Part shown: one piece after another, positions 43,510-54,000 of the stretch
How the letters are laid out: every line of letters starts with the position of its first letter
How positions within the stretch are numbered: the stretch's first letter is position 1
Assembly: GCF_018326305.1 (NCBI RefSeq)
Contig: NZ_AP023415.1
Location: 1,364,001-1,428,000 of the forward strand
Length of the DNA stretch: 64,000 nucleotides
Direction of reading: 5' to 3'
From: Vescimonas fastidiosa
Lineage (GTDB): Bacteria; Bacillota; Clostridia; Oscillospirales; Oscillospiraceae
Translations under genes and position numbers: made by a program
The notes under the pieces: model-generated
The model's database searches: none
The model's input: only the letters and a program-made list of their open reading frames with translations
Told to the model about the DNA's origin: nothing

Positions 43510-44154
43510 TCACTGCACATACTCCGCCGGGTCAATGACCTTCCCGTCCTTGCTCACGGAGAAATGCAGGTGCGGCCCCACATCCGCCTCGGCACTGGCG
43601 GTAGACCCCACCAGACCGATGATGTCCCCGGCCTTCACAGTCTTGCCCTGCTCCACCGGCGGCTCCTGCTGGAGGCAGCTGTATTGGGTCTCGTATCCGT
43701 CCTCGTGGGTAATGACCACCGTCACGCCCATGAGATCATCGTACCGCACCTCCTTCACCACGCCGTCGGCGGCGGTTTTCACCGCGTCCCCCTCCTCGGC
43801 CTTGATGTCGATGCCGCTGTGGGTCCGCCAGTCCGCCATGGTCTCGTCATACAGCAGCTCCGTCATGCTGAACACCGTCACCGTAGTCCCGTCCAGGGGC
43901 GAGCAAACCTGGGGCAGCAGCTCCTCCGGCTTCAGGGTCTCCTCCACCGGCTCGGGTGCCTGGGCCCGCTGGATGTCCTCCACCGGCTCCTGCTGCACCA
44001 CCGGGGTGTCCCGGTCCTCCCGGGCCACCTCCGCCTGCTGCAACAAGGCGAGGTACCCGGCCACGCCCACCACGGCCAGGCATAGCACCAGGGCTATGTA
44101 AAAGCCCCGGCCACCGAAAAAGCTCTTGGTCTTGTCGTGATTCATTCGACTCAT
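43510..44154 (-). CDS. M23 family metallopeptidase, membrane anchored
   Basis: 214 residues. One N-terminal membrane helix (FYIALVLCLAVVGVAGYLAL), a Glu/Pro-rich spacer, then an M23 (LytM) domain from about 95: HSGIDIKAEEGDAV with zinc His and Asp, VVITHEDGYETQYSCL, and GPHLHFSVSKDGK with the catalytic HLH. Layout resembles SpoIIQ-like peptidases. It probably acts on peptidoglycan outside the membrane. The ATG at 44154 follows GAAGGG. Confidence 0.88.
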   Translation of the reverse strand: MSRMNHDKTKSFFGGRGFYIALVLCLAVVGVAGYLALLQQAEVAREDRDTPVVQQEPVEDIQRAQAPEPVEETLKPEELLPQVCSPLDGTTVTVFSMTELLYDETMADWRTHSGIDIKAEEGDAVKTAADGVVKEVRYDDLMGVTVVITHEDGYETQYSCLQQEPPVEQGKTVKAGDIIGLVGSTASAEADVGPHLHFSVSKDGKVIDPAEYVQ

Positions 44155-44228
44155 TGTATTCACCCTTCCTGCGGCCGCTGGGCCGCCTGCCGCAGAGGAA
44201 CCGGTCTGCGGCCACCGAATTCTTGCAT

Positions 44229-44272
44229 AAAAAATCTCACTGCCTGCAGTATGCACAGACAGTGAGATTTTT
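44229..44272 (-). terminator. Terminator of the gpmI operon
   Basis: AAAAATCTCACTG and CAGTGAGATTTTT form a 13-bp stem with A and T tails on both sides, about 65 bp past the gpmI stop. Confidence 0.85.
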
Positions 44273-44336
44273 ATACAATTATAAGAATTTACAACATTTT
44301 CAAAATAGCAGCCGAATGAATTTTCTCCCAGCCAAA

Positions 44337-45848
44337 TCACCGAACGATCAGGCTCTTTCCGTCCATCTCCTCCGGGCAGGCCAGTCCCATCACATCCAGG
44401 ATCGTGGGAGCGATGTCCGCCAGGCGGCCCTGGCGCAGCTCGGTGCCGGCGCCGCAGAGGATGAAGGGCACCCGGTTGGTGGTGTGGGCGGTCATGGGGC
44501 TGCCGTCGGGCTGCACCATCTGCTCGGCGTTGCCGTGGTCGGCGGTGATCATGGCGATGCCGCCCATCTCCAGGGTGGCGTCCACCACCTTGCCCACACA
44601 CTCGTCCACCGTCTCCACCGCCTTGATGGCGGCAGGCAGCACGCCGGTGTGGCCCACCATGTCGCAGTTGGCAAAGTTCAGGATCACCACATCGTATTCC
44701 CCGCTCCGGATGCGCTCCACGCACTTGTCGCAGACCTCATAGGCGCTCATCTCCGGCTGCAGGTCGTAGGTGGCCACCTTGGGCGAGGGCACCAGCACCC
44801 GGTCCTCCCCGGGATACTGCTTCTCCACACCGCCGTTGAAGAAGAAGGTCACATGGGCGTACTTCTCCGTCTCGGCGATACGCAGCTGGGTCATGCCCAT
44901 GGAGCTGAGATATTCACCCAGTCCGTTCTTCACAGGGATCCGGGGCCAGGCCACCAGCACATTGGGCATGGAGGCGTCGTACTCGGTGTTGCAGACATAG
45001 GTAGTGGGGAAGAACTCCCGGGGAAAGCCGTCAAACTCCGGGTCCACTATGGCCCGGGTGATCTCCCGGGCCCGGTCGGGCCGATAGTTGAAGAAGATGA
45101 TGCTGTCGTTGTTGGAAATGGTGCCCTGGCTGTCGCAGACCACCGGCTCCATGAACTCATCCGTCACGCCGCTTTCATAGCTCTTTGCCACGGCGTCCAC
45201 CGGGTCTTCGTTCTGCACGCCCTCGCCGTATACCATGGCGTCGTAGGCCATCTGCAGGCGCTCCCAGCGCTTGTCCCGGTCCATGGCATAGTACCGGCCC
45301 ATGACGGTGGCGATCTTACCTACGCCGATCTCCGTACACTTTTTCCGGCACTGGGCCACAAAATCCTTGCCGCTGGTGGGGGACACATCCCGCCCGTCCA
45401 AAAAGGCGTGGATGTAGACCTTCTCCAGCCCCTTGTCCTTGGCCATTTTCAGCAGAGCCCACAGGTGCTCCACGGTGGAGTGTACGCCGCCGTCGGAGAG
45501 CAGGCCGTACAGATGCAGACTGGTGCCCTTTTCCAGGCAGTCGTCCATGGCCTTGTTGTAGGCGGGATTTTTGAAAAACTCGCCGCTTTCGATAGCCCGG
45601 CTGATCCGGGGCAGGTCCTGAAAGACCACCCGGCCTCCGCCGATGTTGGTGTGGCCCACCTCGCTGTTTCCCATCTGCCCGGCGGGCAGACCCACATCCA
45701 GTCCGGAGGCGGAGAGGGTGGTGTGGGCATTGTCGGCAAAGAGGCGATCCAGCACCGGGGTGTTGGCCAAATAAACAGCGTTCCCGGGGCCGGGGGTGCC
45801 CATGCCGAAGCCATCCATAATAATCAGTACAGTGGGTGTTTTATTCAT
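44337..45848 (-). CDS. gpmI: 2,3-bisphosphoglycerate-independent phosphoglycerate mutase
   Basis: 503 residues, normal length. Metal and phosphate site residues: IIMDGFG, Ser62 in QMGNSEVGH, LDGRDVSPTSG, FNYRPDRARE, NFANCDMVGHTG and ITADHGNAEQM. Converts 3- to 2-phosphoglycerate. The ATG at 45848 follows GCGAGGA. Third of the pgk-tpiA-gpmI glycolysis set. Confidence 0.97.
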   Translation of the reverse strand: MNKTPTVLIIMDGFGMGTPGPGNAVYLANTPVLDRLFADNAHTTLSASGLDVGLPAGQMGNSEVGHTNIGGGRVVFQDLPRISRAIESGEFFKNPAYNKAMDDCLEKGTSLHLYGLLSDGGVHSTVEHLWALLKMAKDKGLEKVYIHAFLDGRDVSPTSGKDFVAQCRKKCTEIGVGKIATVMGRYYAMDRDKRWERLQMAYDAMVYGEGVQNEDPVDAVAKSYESGVTDEFMEPVVCDSQGTISNNDSIIFFNYRPDRAREITRAIVDPEFDGFPREFFPTTYVCNTEYDASMPNVLVAWPRIPVKNGLGEYLSSMGMTQLRIAETEKYAHVTFFFNGGVEKQYPGEDRVLVPSPKVATYDLQPEMSAYEVCDKCVERIRSGEYDVVILNFANCDMVGHTGVLPAAIKAVETVDECVGKVVDATLEMGGIAMITADHGNAEQMVQPDGSPMTAHTTNRVPFILCGAGTELRQGRLADIAPTILDVMGLACPEEMDGKSLIVR

Positions 45849-45874
45849 AACGATTTCCTCGCTTTTCCGGCTGC

Positions 45875-46648
45875 TCAGCCTTGGTTGGCCGCATTGATGA
45901 TCTCGATAAACTGCTCCGCTTCCAGGGACGCGCCGCCGATGAGGCCGCCGTCGATATCCAGCTCCGCCAGCAGCTCCCGGGCGTTGGACGGTTTCATGGA
46001 GCCGCCGTACTGCACGGTCACGGACCGGGCGATGCGGGCGCCGTACAGGTGGCGGATGGTGGCGCGGATAAAGGTGCAGACCTCGGCGGCCTGCTGGGCG
46101 GTGGCGGTCTTGCCGGTGCCGATGGCCCACACGGGCTCATAGGCAATGACGCACCTGCGTGCCTTCTCGGCGGGTACGCCTGCCAGAGCGGACTTCACCT
46201 GCAGGGCGATGAGCTCCATAGTCACCCCCAGCTCCCGCTGGTCCAGGGTCTCGCCCACGCAGATAATGGGGTGCAGGTCAGCCTCCAGGGCAGCGATGAC
46301 CTTTTTGTTCACGGAAAAGTCTGTTTCGCCGAACATCTGCCGCCGCTCGGAGTGGCCGACGATAACATATTTTACGCCCAGATCCTTCAGCATATCCGCC
46401 GATACTTCGCCGGTATAGGCGCCGCTTTTTTCATAAAAAACATTCTGTGCGCCCACGGAGACCCGAAGATCCTTGAAGGCCTTCAAGGCGGCGGGGATAT
46501 TTACGGCCGGAACGCACACCACGATGTCGCACCATTTGGTGCGGGGGAGCAGGCGTTTAAGCTCCTCGGCGAATTTCTTCGTTTCGGAGGCGGTTTTATT
46601 CATCTTCCAGTTGCCGGCGATGATGGTTTTGCGGTATCTGCGATTCAT
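45875..46648 (-). CDS. tpiA: Triosephosphate isomerase
   Basis: 257 residues. NWKMNKT (catalytic Asn, Lys), VGHSERRQMFGE (His), AYEPVWAIGTGKTA (Glu) and YGGSMKP. Interconverts dihydroxyacetone phosphate and glyceraldehyde 3-phosphate. Between pgk and gpmI. Confidence 0.97.
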   Translation of the reverse strand: MNRRYRKTIIAGNWKMNKTASETKKFAEELKRLLPRTKWCDIVVCVPAVNIPAALKAFKDLRVSVGAQNVFYEKSGAYTGEVSADMLKDLGVKYVIVGHSERRQMFGETDFSVNKKVIAALEADLHPIICVGETLDQRELGVTMELIALQVKSALAGVPAEKARRCVIAYEPVWAIGTGKTATAQQAAEVCTFIRATIRHLYGARIARSVTVQYGGSMKPSNARELLAELDIDGGLIGGASLEAEQFIEIINAANQG

Positions 46649-46729
46649 AGCTTTTTCATTTAACTCCTACTTTTTTATATTGATCTCCCCAAAAACAGGG
46701 AAATGGTTCGCCCTCGGCGCGGCTGTCCA

Positions 46730-47998
46730 TTACTTATCCAGCAGGCACGCGACGCCGGGCAGCTCCTTGCCCTCCAAAAACTCCAGAGAGGCGCCGCCGC
46801 CGGTTGAAATATGGGTCATCTTGTCGGCATAGCCCAGCTGCTCCACGGCAGCCGCGCTGTCGCCGCCGCCGATGATGGTGATGGCGTCGGTTTTGCTCAG
46901 GGCCTCGGCAATAGCCTTGGTGCCTGCGGCGAATTTCTCAAACTCGAATACGCCCATGGGGCCGTTCCAGATGACGGTACCCGCGTCCGACACAGCCCGG
47001 GTATAGAGCTTCACGGTCTCCGGGCCGATGTCCAGGCCCTGCCACCCGTCGGGAATCTCTCCGGCAGGGACCACCCGGGTGTCGGCATCCGGGGCGAAGC
47101 GGTCGGCGATAACGGTGTCCACGGGCAGCAGCAGCTTCACACCCTTGTCCGCAGCCTTTTTTATCATGTCCCGGGCGTACTCCGTCCAGTCGCTTTCCAG
47201 AAGGGAGTCGCCGATCCTTCCGCCCTGGGCGGCGGAGAAGGTATAGGCCATGCCGCCGCCGATGATGACGGTGTCGGCGATCTCCAGAAGGTTATTGATA
47301 ACGCCGATCTTGGAGGAGACCTTGCTGCCGCCTAAGATAGCCACCAGGGGACGCTTGGGGCTTGCCAATGCGCCGCCGATGATGCGCAGCTCCTTTTCAA
47401 TAAGGAACCCGGATACGGCCGGCAGGTACTTGGCAACGCCTGCGGTGGAGGCGTGGGCCCGGTGAACGGCGCCGAAGGCGTCGGACACATAAATCTCCGC
47501 CAGGGAAGCCAGCTTTTCGGCAAAGCCAGGGTCGTTTTTCGTTTCGCCCTTTTCAAAGCGGGTGTTCTCCAGCAGCAGCACCTGGCCGGGCTGCAGGGCG
47601 GCAGCCTTGGCGGTAGCGTCCTCCCCCACCACATCGTGGGCGAAGAGCACCTCCTGTCCCAAAAGCTGGGACAGCCGCTCCGCCACCGGGGCCAGGGTCA
47701 GCTTTTGCAGGGATTTTTCCCATTTCTCCCGGGTAAGAGAGGCGGGGTCCTTGCCCTTCTCGCTCTGCTTTTTCACCCATTTATCAAAGTCGGGCTCGGG
47801 CTTACCCAGGTGGGAGCAGGCGATAACGGCAGCGCCGTGGTCCAGCAGGTAGCGAATGGTGGGCAGGGCCGCCACAATACGCTTGTCGCTGGTGATGGTG
47901 CCGGTCTCCTTATCCTGGGGCACATTGAAATCACAGCGCAGAAGGACTTTTTTGCCGGAAACATTCACATCGGCAACGGTCTTTTTGTTGTAATTCAT
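46730..47998 (-). CDS. pgk: Phosphoglycerate kinase
   Basis: 422 residues, slightly longer than the usual 395 owing to a charged insert ([19 protein letters not shown]) after the SHLGKPEP motif, seen in Clostridia relatives. [37 protein letters not shown] and GGGDSAAAV mark the substrate and nucleotide sites. Makes ATP from 1,3-bisphosphoglycerate. Confidence 0.96.
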   Translation of the reverse strand: MNYNKKTVADVNVSGKKVLLRCDFNVPQDKETGTITSDKRIVAALPTIRYLLDHGAAVIACSHLGKPEPDFDKWVKKQSEKGKDPASLTREKWEKSLQKLTLAPVAERLSQLLGQEVLFAHDVVGEDATAKAAALQPGQVLLLENTRFEKGETKNDPGFAEKLASLAEIYVSDAFGAVHRAHASTAGVAKYLPAVSGFLIEKELRIIGGALASPKRPLVAILGGSKVSSKIGVINNLLEIADTVIIGGGMAYTFSAAQGGRIGDSLLESDWTEYARDMIKKAADKGVKLLLPVDTVIADRFAPDADTRVVPAGEIPDGWQGLDIGPETVKLYTRAVSDAGTVIWNGPMGVFEFEKFAAGTKAIAEALSKTDAITIIGGGDSAAAVEQLGYADKMTHISTGGGASLEFLEGKELPGVACLLDK

Positions 47999-48044
47999 AT
48001 AATAATCTCCTTGATGGATTGTGATAACGGGGTGAGTGGTGCGG

Positions 48045-48112
48045 GGAAACAGGGGCGTCCGCCCCTACGGTATGGTTTCATGAGGGTGCGTAGGGGCGTA
48101 GCTCTCCCCCCT
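48045..48112. repeat. GGGGCG hairpin repeat upstream of pgk
   Basis: AGGGGCG/CGCCCCT stem followed by GTAGGGGCG; same family as the units at 39621-39845. Lies between trmL and pgk. Confidence 0.5.
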
Positions 48113-48140
48113 CGCAACAACAGGTTACTTACTATTTATA

Positions 48141-48638
48141 TTATTTTATATTATTTTTCATTTCGCCCGTGCCCAGCAGGCCCGGGAAATGGTTTTGCCG
48201 GAGGGCCTCGTAGGTCAGAATGGCCACAGAGTTGCTGAGATTCAGGCTGCGGGCCTCCTCCCGCATGGGCAGGCGGATGCAGCGGTCATAGTGCTCCCGG
48301 CGAAAGGACTCCGGCAGCCCCGCCGTTTCCTTGCCGAAAAACAGCCAGCAGTCCGGGGAGAATTGGGCCCGGGTATAGTCCCGGGGTGCCTTGGTGGTGG
48401 CAAGCCACAGGTCGTCCTTTGCCTCCGGGTGGAGGGCAAACAGCGCCTCCAGGTTTTCATAGTCGCACACCCGGACCAGATGCCAGTAGTCCAGACCCGC
48501 CCGGCGCACGGCGCGCTCGGATATATCGAAGCCCAGGGGGCGGACCAGGTGCAGCCGGCTGCCGGTGGCGGCGCAGGTGCGGGCGATATTGCCGCAGTTT
48601 TGAGGGATCTCCGGCTCGACGAGGACGATGTTCAGCAT
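48141..48638 (-). CDS. trmL: tRNA (cytidine(34)-2'-O)-methyltransferase
   Basis: 165 residues, a minimal SPOUT protein. EPEIPQNCGNIARTCAATGS at the start, FFGKETAGLP in the middle and NLSNSVAILTYEALRQ at the end are TrmL signatures forming the SAM-binding knot. Methylates the wobble base of tRNA-Leu. The ATG at 48638 follows AAAGGAG; an upstream in-frame ATG lacks it. Confidence 0.93.
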   Translation of the reverse strand: MLNIVLVEPEIPQNCGNIARTCAATGSRLHLVRPLGFDISERAVRRAGLDYWHLVRVCDYENLEALFALHPEAKDDLWLATTKAPRDYTRAQFSPDCWLFFGKETAGLPESFRREHYDRCIRLPMREEARSLNLSNSVAILTYEALRQNHFPGLLGTGEMKNNIK

Positions 48639-48937
48639 GGGACGGCTCCTTTTTGTGCCAAATGCAGGGGCATATTTTTGCATTTTACAGATACTCTGCC
48701 TATTGTAATGCAAAGGAAATGGAAATTCAACCGCAAAATGGGATTTTTTGCGAATTATTTCTTTGAATCCAGGTTTTTTAGGGACGGAGAGTGCAAAATA
48801 CCCCTGATTTTTTCAAGGGCTGCGGTGTTTTTCTCCAAGATGAAAAATTTTTTTCTTTTTTTAGGAAAAACACTGGATTTTACGAGAAATGCTGGTATAA
48901 TGAAAGGGAAAACAGAACGGAAAGGAAGTGTAGTCCC
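48639..48937. other. Divergent region between trmL and prs
   Basis: Non-coding, AT-rich. A TATAAT at 48896-48901 is the likely -10 of the prs leader transcript; the -35 is poor. No operator or riboswitch was recognised. Confidence 0.5.
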
Positions 48938-48997
48938 ATGGGATGCAGATTCGTACCGCTCCGCGTTCCCGCGGGGCTGTTTCCGCCAAACCGCTGA
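48938..48997 (+). CDS. 19-codon upstream ORF in the prs leader
   Basis: MGCRFVPLRVPAGLFPPNR, with AAGGAAG 9 bp before the ATG. The last codons (Pro-Pro-Asn-Arg) and the TGA coincide with the left arm of the leader hairpin (48983-48994), so a ribosome ending here would cover that arm. Its translation is inferred only from the ribosome site and the arrangement. Confidence 0.45.
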   Translation: MGCRFVPLRVPAGLFPPNR

Positions 48998-49069
48998 CGC
49001 TGCGGCTTGCTCTCTCCTTCGGCGTGGCCAAGGAGGGGCGGCCTTATAAAGCGTTTGGCGGTTTTTCTT
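48983..49069 (+). promoter_or_regulatory. Structured leader with terminator before prs
   Basis: CCGCCAAACCGC (48983-48994) pairs with GCGTTTGGCGG (49051-49061), followed by TTTTTCTTT. An inner stem CTCCTT/AAGGAG (49014-49019, 49030-49035) fills the loop. Ninety bases separate it from prs. It looks like a conditional terminator or cis-acting RNA; no known riboswitch class was recognised. Confidence 0.55.
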
Positions 49070-49159
49070 TGCATAGGAAGTATCTGCGCCGACGCTCCGT
49101 TCGTATACATCGAGAGAGAAAAGTTTTCGGATAACGAAAGAAAGTGAGTGTATTTCAAA

Positions 49160-50119
49160 ATGATTTCTCATGGTAAGGACATCAAGATCTTCACCGGCAA
49201 TGCCAACCCCGCCCTGGCAAAGGAGATCTGCCAGATCATCGGCACCAAGCTGGGCGACGCCGAGGTGACGCATTTCGCCGACGGCGAGGCCTCTGTCTCC
49301 CTGTACGAGACTGTTCGCGGCAGCGATGTCTTTCTTATCAACTCCACCTGCAAGCCCGTCAACGACAGCCTCATGGAGCTGCTCATCATGATCGATGCCT
49401 GCAAGCGCGCCTCCGCAGGCCGCGTCACCGCCGTGGTGCCCTACTTCGGCTATGCCCGGCAGGACCGCAAGGCTAAGAGCCGCGACCCCATCAGCGCCAA
49501 GCTGGTGGCCAATATGCTCACCGCCGCAGGGGCGGACCGGGTGCTGACCATGGACCTGCACGCCGCCCAGATCCAGGGCTTTTTCGACATCCCCGTGGAT
49601 AACCTGCTGGGCAATCCCGTGTTCGTTGACTACTATGCCAAGAAGTTCGGCGGCGCGGTGGAGGACATGGTGGTGGTGTCTCCCGATGTGGGCAGCGTGG
49701 CCCGGAGCCGCACCTTCGCCCAGAAGCTGCACATGGGTCTGGCCATTGTGGATAAGCGTCGGCAGAAGGCCAATCACTGTGAGGTAATGAATGTCATCGG
49801 CGATGTGGCCGGGAAGGACTGCATCCTCTTTGACGACATGGTGGACACCGCCGGCTCCCTCTGCAACGCCGCCCGGGCCATCGTGGAGGTGGGCGGGGCT
49901 CGCAATGTGTACGCCTGCGCCTCTCACGGCCTGCTGGACGGCCCCGCTCTGGAGCGTATTGCCGAGAGCCCCATTCAGGAGTTGGCCCTGCTGAACACCC
50001 TGCCCGTGGCCTTCGGCGAGAGCTGCGGCAAGATCAAGTATCTGTCCGTGGCGCCCATGTTTGCCGAGGCTATCGAGCGCATTTATCAGGAGATCTCCAT
50101 TGCCAAGCTCTTCAACTGA
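49160..50119 (+). CDS. prs: Ribose-phosphate pyrophosphokinase
   Basis: 319 residues. GNANPALAKEICQIIG, FADGEASVSLYETVRG, the ATP loop YFGYARQDRKAKSRDPISAK and the PRPP loop DCILFDDMVDTAGSL are diagnostic. Makes PRPP for nucleotide, His and Trp synthesis. The ATG at 49160 starts the conserved part; a GTG four codons upstream is possible. Confidence 0.96.
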   Translation: MISHGKDIKIFTGNANPALAKEICQIIGTKLGDAEVTHFADGEASVSLYETVRGSDVFLINSTCKPVNDSLMELLIMIDACKRASAGRVTAVVPYFGYARQDRKAKSRDPISAKLVANMLTAAGADRVLTMDLHAAQIQGFFDIPVDNLLGNPVFVDYYAKKFGGAVEDMVVVSPDVGSVARSRTFAQKLHMGLAIVDKRRQKANHCEVMNVIGDVAGKDCILFDDMVDTAGSLCNAARAIVEVGGARNVYACASHGLLDGPALERIAESPIQELALLNTLPVAFGESCGKIKYLSVAPMFAEAIERIYQEISIAKLFN

Positions 50120-50137
50120 GCGTCGGGAGAAATCGGC

Positions 50138-50193
50138 TGGTCAAACCGGCTTATTCGTGCTATAATGGTCGGGCGAGTCATTCTCGCCCGACC
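50138..50193 (+). promoter_or_regulatory. Promoter and 5' hairpin upstream of pth
   Basis: TGGTCA (50138-50143) and TATAAT (50161-50166) with a 17-bp spacer. A perfect 11-bp stem GGTCGGGCGAG/CTCGCCCGACC (50167-50193) follows directly, so the transcript would begin inside it. The stem may instead end the prs transcript (AAAACTTTT follows). Confidence 0.6.
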
Positions 50194-50218
50194 AAAACTT
50201 TTGCAGGAGCGTGAGGAT

Positions 50219-50803
50219 ATGTTTTTGAGGCAGAGCGGCTTTACCTGGCTGGTGGTGGGCCTGGGCAACCCCGGCGCACGGTTTGAAAGCACCCGGCACA
50301 ACATGGGCTTTTTGGCTGTGGATCGGCTGGCGGAGCAGGAAAAGCTGCGCTTTAATAAGCTGCGCTTCAAGGCCTGGACGGCGGAGTGGAAGCTGGGTGA
50401 GGAGAAGATCCTGGTGATGAAGCCCCAGACCTACATGAACCTCTCCGGAGAGTCCGTAGGCGCGGCGGCTCGATTCTATAAGATCCCGCCGGAGCATATT
50501 CTGGTGGTGTCCGACGACATTGACCTGCCCGTGGGAAAGCTGCGGCTGCGGGCCTCCGGGTCCGCCGGAGGGCACAACGGGCTTAAAAATATCATCCAGC
50601 ACCTGGGCAGCGACCGTTTCCCCCGGATCAAGGTGGGCGTAGGCTCCCCCAAGCAGGCGGGCTATGAGGTGGTAGACTGGGTCATCGGTATGCCCATGGG
50701 TGAGGAGCAGAAGATCCTTCTGGACACCCTGGACCGGGCGGCCCGGGCCATTGCGGCGGTCATCACCCTGGGGATGGATAAGGCCATGAATAAATTCAAC
50801 TGA
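50219..50803 (+). CDS. pth: Peptidyl-tRNA hydrolase
   Basis: 194 residues. VVGLGNPGARFESTRHNMGF with catalytic His27, MKPQTYMNLSGESV, VSDDIDLPVGKLRLR with catalytic Asp, and GSAGGHNGLKNI. Frees tRNA from stalled peptidyl-tRNA. The ATG at 50219 has GTGAGGA upstream. Precedes mfd, as in many Bacillota. Confidence 0.96.
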   Translation: MFLRQSGFTWLVVGLGNPGARFESTRHNMGFLAVDRLAEQEKLRFNKLRFKAWTAEWKLGEEKILVMKPQTYMNLSGESVGAAARFYKIPPEHILVVSDDIDLPVGKLRLRASGSAGGHNGLKNIIQHLGSDRFPRIKVGVGSPKQAGYEVVDWVIGMPMGEEQKILLDTLDRAARAIAAVITLGMDKAMNKFN

Positions 50804-50805
50804 GC

Positions 50806-50990
50806 TGGCGAAAAAACTTCGTTTTTTCTGCCAAAAGGTTTGCAGTCTGCTGCGCGCATAATTTTGAGCCCTTGGCTCAAAATTCCACACTGGCAGCCTG
50901 AGAGGAATTTTTCCCCACGCGCATGTCGCGGTGAAAAATGATCCCAATTTTTTGCCGCCTGCGGGCGGCAAACTCTGCGAGGCTTTTTGC
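50806..50990. repeat. Hairpin-rich spacer between pth and mfd
   Basis: TGGCGAAAAAAC/GTTTTTTCTGCCA ends pth; then TTTTGAGCC/GGCTCAAAA; then GCCGCC/GGGCGGC followed by AACTCTGCGAGGCTTTTTG. The last unit recurs at 57270-57302. A TATAAT near 50992 could start mfd transcription. Confidence 0.6.
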
Positions 50991-51053
50991 TATAATTGTA
51001 TTAAGCTATATTTCAGTTAGGTTTGATAGGATGGCTGGAAAGGAGGGGACAAG

Positions 51054-54000
51054 TTGAACGGACTTTTGCAGGAGCTGCTGGGTCTGGCGGAGGTAGAGCA
51101 CATCCGTCGGGAGCTGGAGAGCGGCTGCCCCAGCGCTGTGATGACCGGGCTGTCCCCTGTGCATCGGGTGCTTTTATCGGCGGCGCTGAGTCGGGCCGTT
51201 AAGCGGCCCTTGGTGCTTGTGTGCGCCGACGAGCGGGAGTGCCGGCGCTTTGCCGGGGACCTGGAGGGTCTCCTGGGAGAACCGGCTCTGTGGCTGCCGG
51301 GCCGGGAGATGCATCTGCGCCCGGAGACGGTGGGAAGCCGCCAATGGGACTACCGGCGCATGGCGGCCCTGCACCGAATGCTGGTGGAAAAGCCGCCGGT
51401 GATCCTCACCACCGCCGAGGCTCTGTGTCAGCGGTGCATTCCGCCCCAGGTGCTTTCCTCGGCGGTGCGGGTTCTGGAGCCGGGTCAGCGCTATGACCCG
51501 GCGCAGCTTTGCCGGGATCTGGCGGACGCCGGCTATACCCGGTGCGACCAGGTGGAGGGACCCGGGCAGTTTGCTCTGCGGGGCGGCATATTGGATGTGT
51601 TCTCCCCGGAGGGAGAGCAGCCTGTGCGCTGCGACTTTTTTGATGATGAGATCGACGCCCTGGGGCGGTTTGACCCCGGCACCCAGCGTCGAACGGAGAA
51701 TATCGACCGGGCCGTGCTGCTGCCGGCGGCAGAGGTGCTTCCCGGGTGCCGCCCGGAGGCGGCGGAGATTTTGGAAAAGGCCGCCCGGCGCTATGAAAAA
51801 AAGGATGAAACCGCCCAACTCTGTGCCACCCTGCGCGCCGATGCGGCGGCGCTGCAGGCAGGAGTCATCCCCGGCGGCGGCGACCGCTATATGGCGGCGG
51901 TGTATGAGGAGTTTTCCTGCCCGGCGGACTATCTGCCGAAGGGCGCGCTGGTGTGCATCAGTGAAAGCGGGCGGGTTGCCGAGGGGCTGAAGCAGTGGCT
52001 TTGGCAGCGGCACCAGGATATTGTGGCATCGGAGGAAAGCGGCGTGCTGGCCGGAGAATTTTCCCGGCTGCAGTGGGACCGGGAGGAGTTGGTTCACTTT
52101 TTGGGCGGCTTCCCGGTGTGCCAGATGGAGAGCCTGCCCACCAGCCGTTTTCTGTTGGAGCCCAAGGCCATGGTGCAGGTGGCGGCCAAGCAGCTGTCCG
52201 TATACGGCGGCAGCCTGGAGACCGCCGTCACCGATCTGACCCACTATCTCACCTCGGGCTACCGGGTGCTGGTGCTGTGCGGAGGTCGGGTCCGGGCGGA
52301 GAATCTGCAGCGGCTGCTGCGGGAGCGAAAAATCCCGGCGGCGCTGGATTTTTCCGGCCACGCCATGCCGAAAAAGGGGCAGGCGCTGATCGCCCTGGGC
52401 ACCCTCAGCGCCGGAAGCGAATACCCGGGGCTGCAGTTGGCAGTCCTCACCGAGGGGCAGCTGACGGCCCGGGTCTCCGGCAAGGAGCCCCGGCGCAAGG
52501 CCGCACCCAAGAATGACCCCACAAGACAAAGGCTCCAGTCCTACGCCGACCTGACCCCCGGAGACCTGGTGGTGCATCAGCACCACGGCATCGGGCGTTT
52601 CGTTTCTATGATGCGTCTGCCGGTGGACGGGGTGGAGAAGGACTATATCAAGATCGCCTACGCCGGCAGCGACTGCCTGTATGTCCCGGCCACCCAGCTG
52701 GACCTGGTGAGCAAGTACATCGGCACCGGGGAGGACACCGGCCATACCAAGTTAAACAAGCTGGGCGGCACCGAGTGGGCCAAGACCACCCATCGGGCCA
52801 AGGCCGCCGCCAAAGACCTGGCCAAGGGGCTTATCGACCTGTACGCCCGGCGGCAGCGGCTGGAGGGCTTTGCCTTCTCGCCGGATTCCCCGTGGCAGCA
52901 GGAGTTTGAGGAGGCCTTCCCCTACACGGAGACCGACGACCAGCTCCGGTGCATCCGGGAGATCAAAAGCGACATGGAGCAGCCCCGGCCCATGGACCGG
53001 CTCCTGTGCGGCGATGTGGGCTACGGAAAAACGGAGGTAGCCCTCCGGGCGGTGATGAAGTGCATTTTAGACGGCAAGCAGGCGGCCATTTTGGTGCCCA
53101 CCACGGTGCTGGCCCAGCAGCATTACGCCACCGCCGTAAGCCGTTTCCGCAGCTTTCCCGTAACGGTGGAGGTGCTGAGCCGTTTCCGCAGTCCCAAGCA
53201 GGTAAAGGAAATTCTGGAGCGCACAGCCCAGGGAAAGGTGGACCTGCTCATCGGCACCCATAAGCTGCTGCAAAAAAATGTTACCTTTCACGACCTGGGA
53301 CTGCTGATTATCGACGAGGAGCAGCGCTTCGGCGTAACGGCCAAGGAGCAGCTCAGACAGCGCTCGGCCCAGGTGGATACCCTGACCCTCTCGGCCACCC
53401 CTATTCCCCGAACCTTGAATATGGCTCTTTCGGGCATACGGGATATGTCCGCCATCGAGGAGCCGCCCCGGGACCGCCAGCCGGTGCAGACCTATGTGCT
53501 GGAGCACGACTGGGGCATTCTGGCCGAGGCCATGCGCCGGGAGCTTGACCGGGGCGGGCAGGTATACTACCTGCATAACCGGGTGGAGAATATCGAAGCC
53601 GCCGCCGGGCGCATCCGCCAGCTCCTAGGAGACGATGTCTCCATCGGCATCGCCCACGGAAAAATGAGCGAGAGCCAGCTGAGCCGGGTGATGCAGGATA
53701 TGGCGGAGGGGGACATTCAGGTCCTGGTCTGCACCACCATCATCGAAACGGGCATCGACATTCCCAATGTGAACACCCTTATCATCGAGGATGCCGACCG
53801 CATGGGTCTGAGCCAGCTCCACCAAATTCGCGGGCGCATCGGGCGCAGCCCCCGGCGGGCCTACGCTTACCTCACCTACCGTCAGGGAAAGATTTTGACG
53901 GAGGAGGCCGGCAAGCGCCTCACGGCCATACGGGAGTATGTGGAGTTCGGCTCCGGGTTCAAGATCGCCATGCGGGATCTGGAGATTCGCGGAGCAGGCA

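Noticed and set aside
43956..46142. Open frame of 728 codons on the plus strand
   Set aside because: Antisense to gpmI and the M23 peptidase; no motif or ribosome site.
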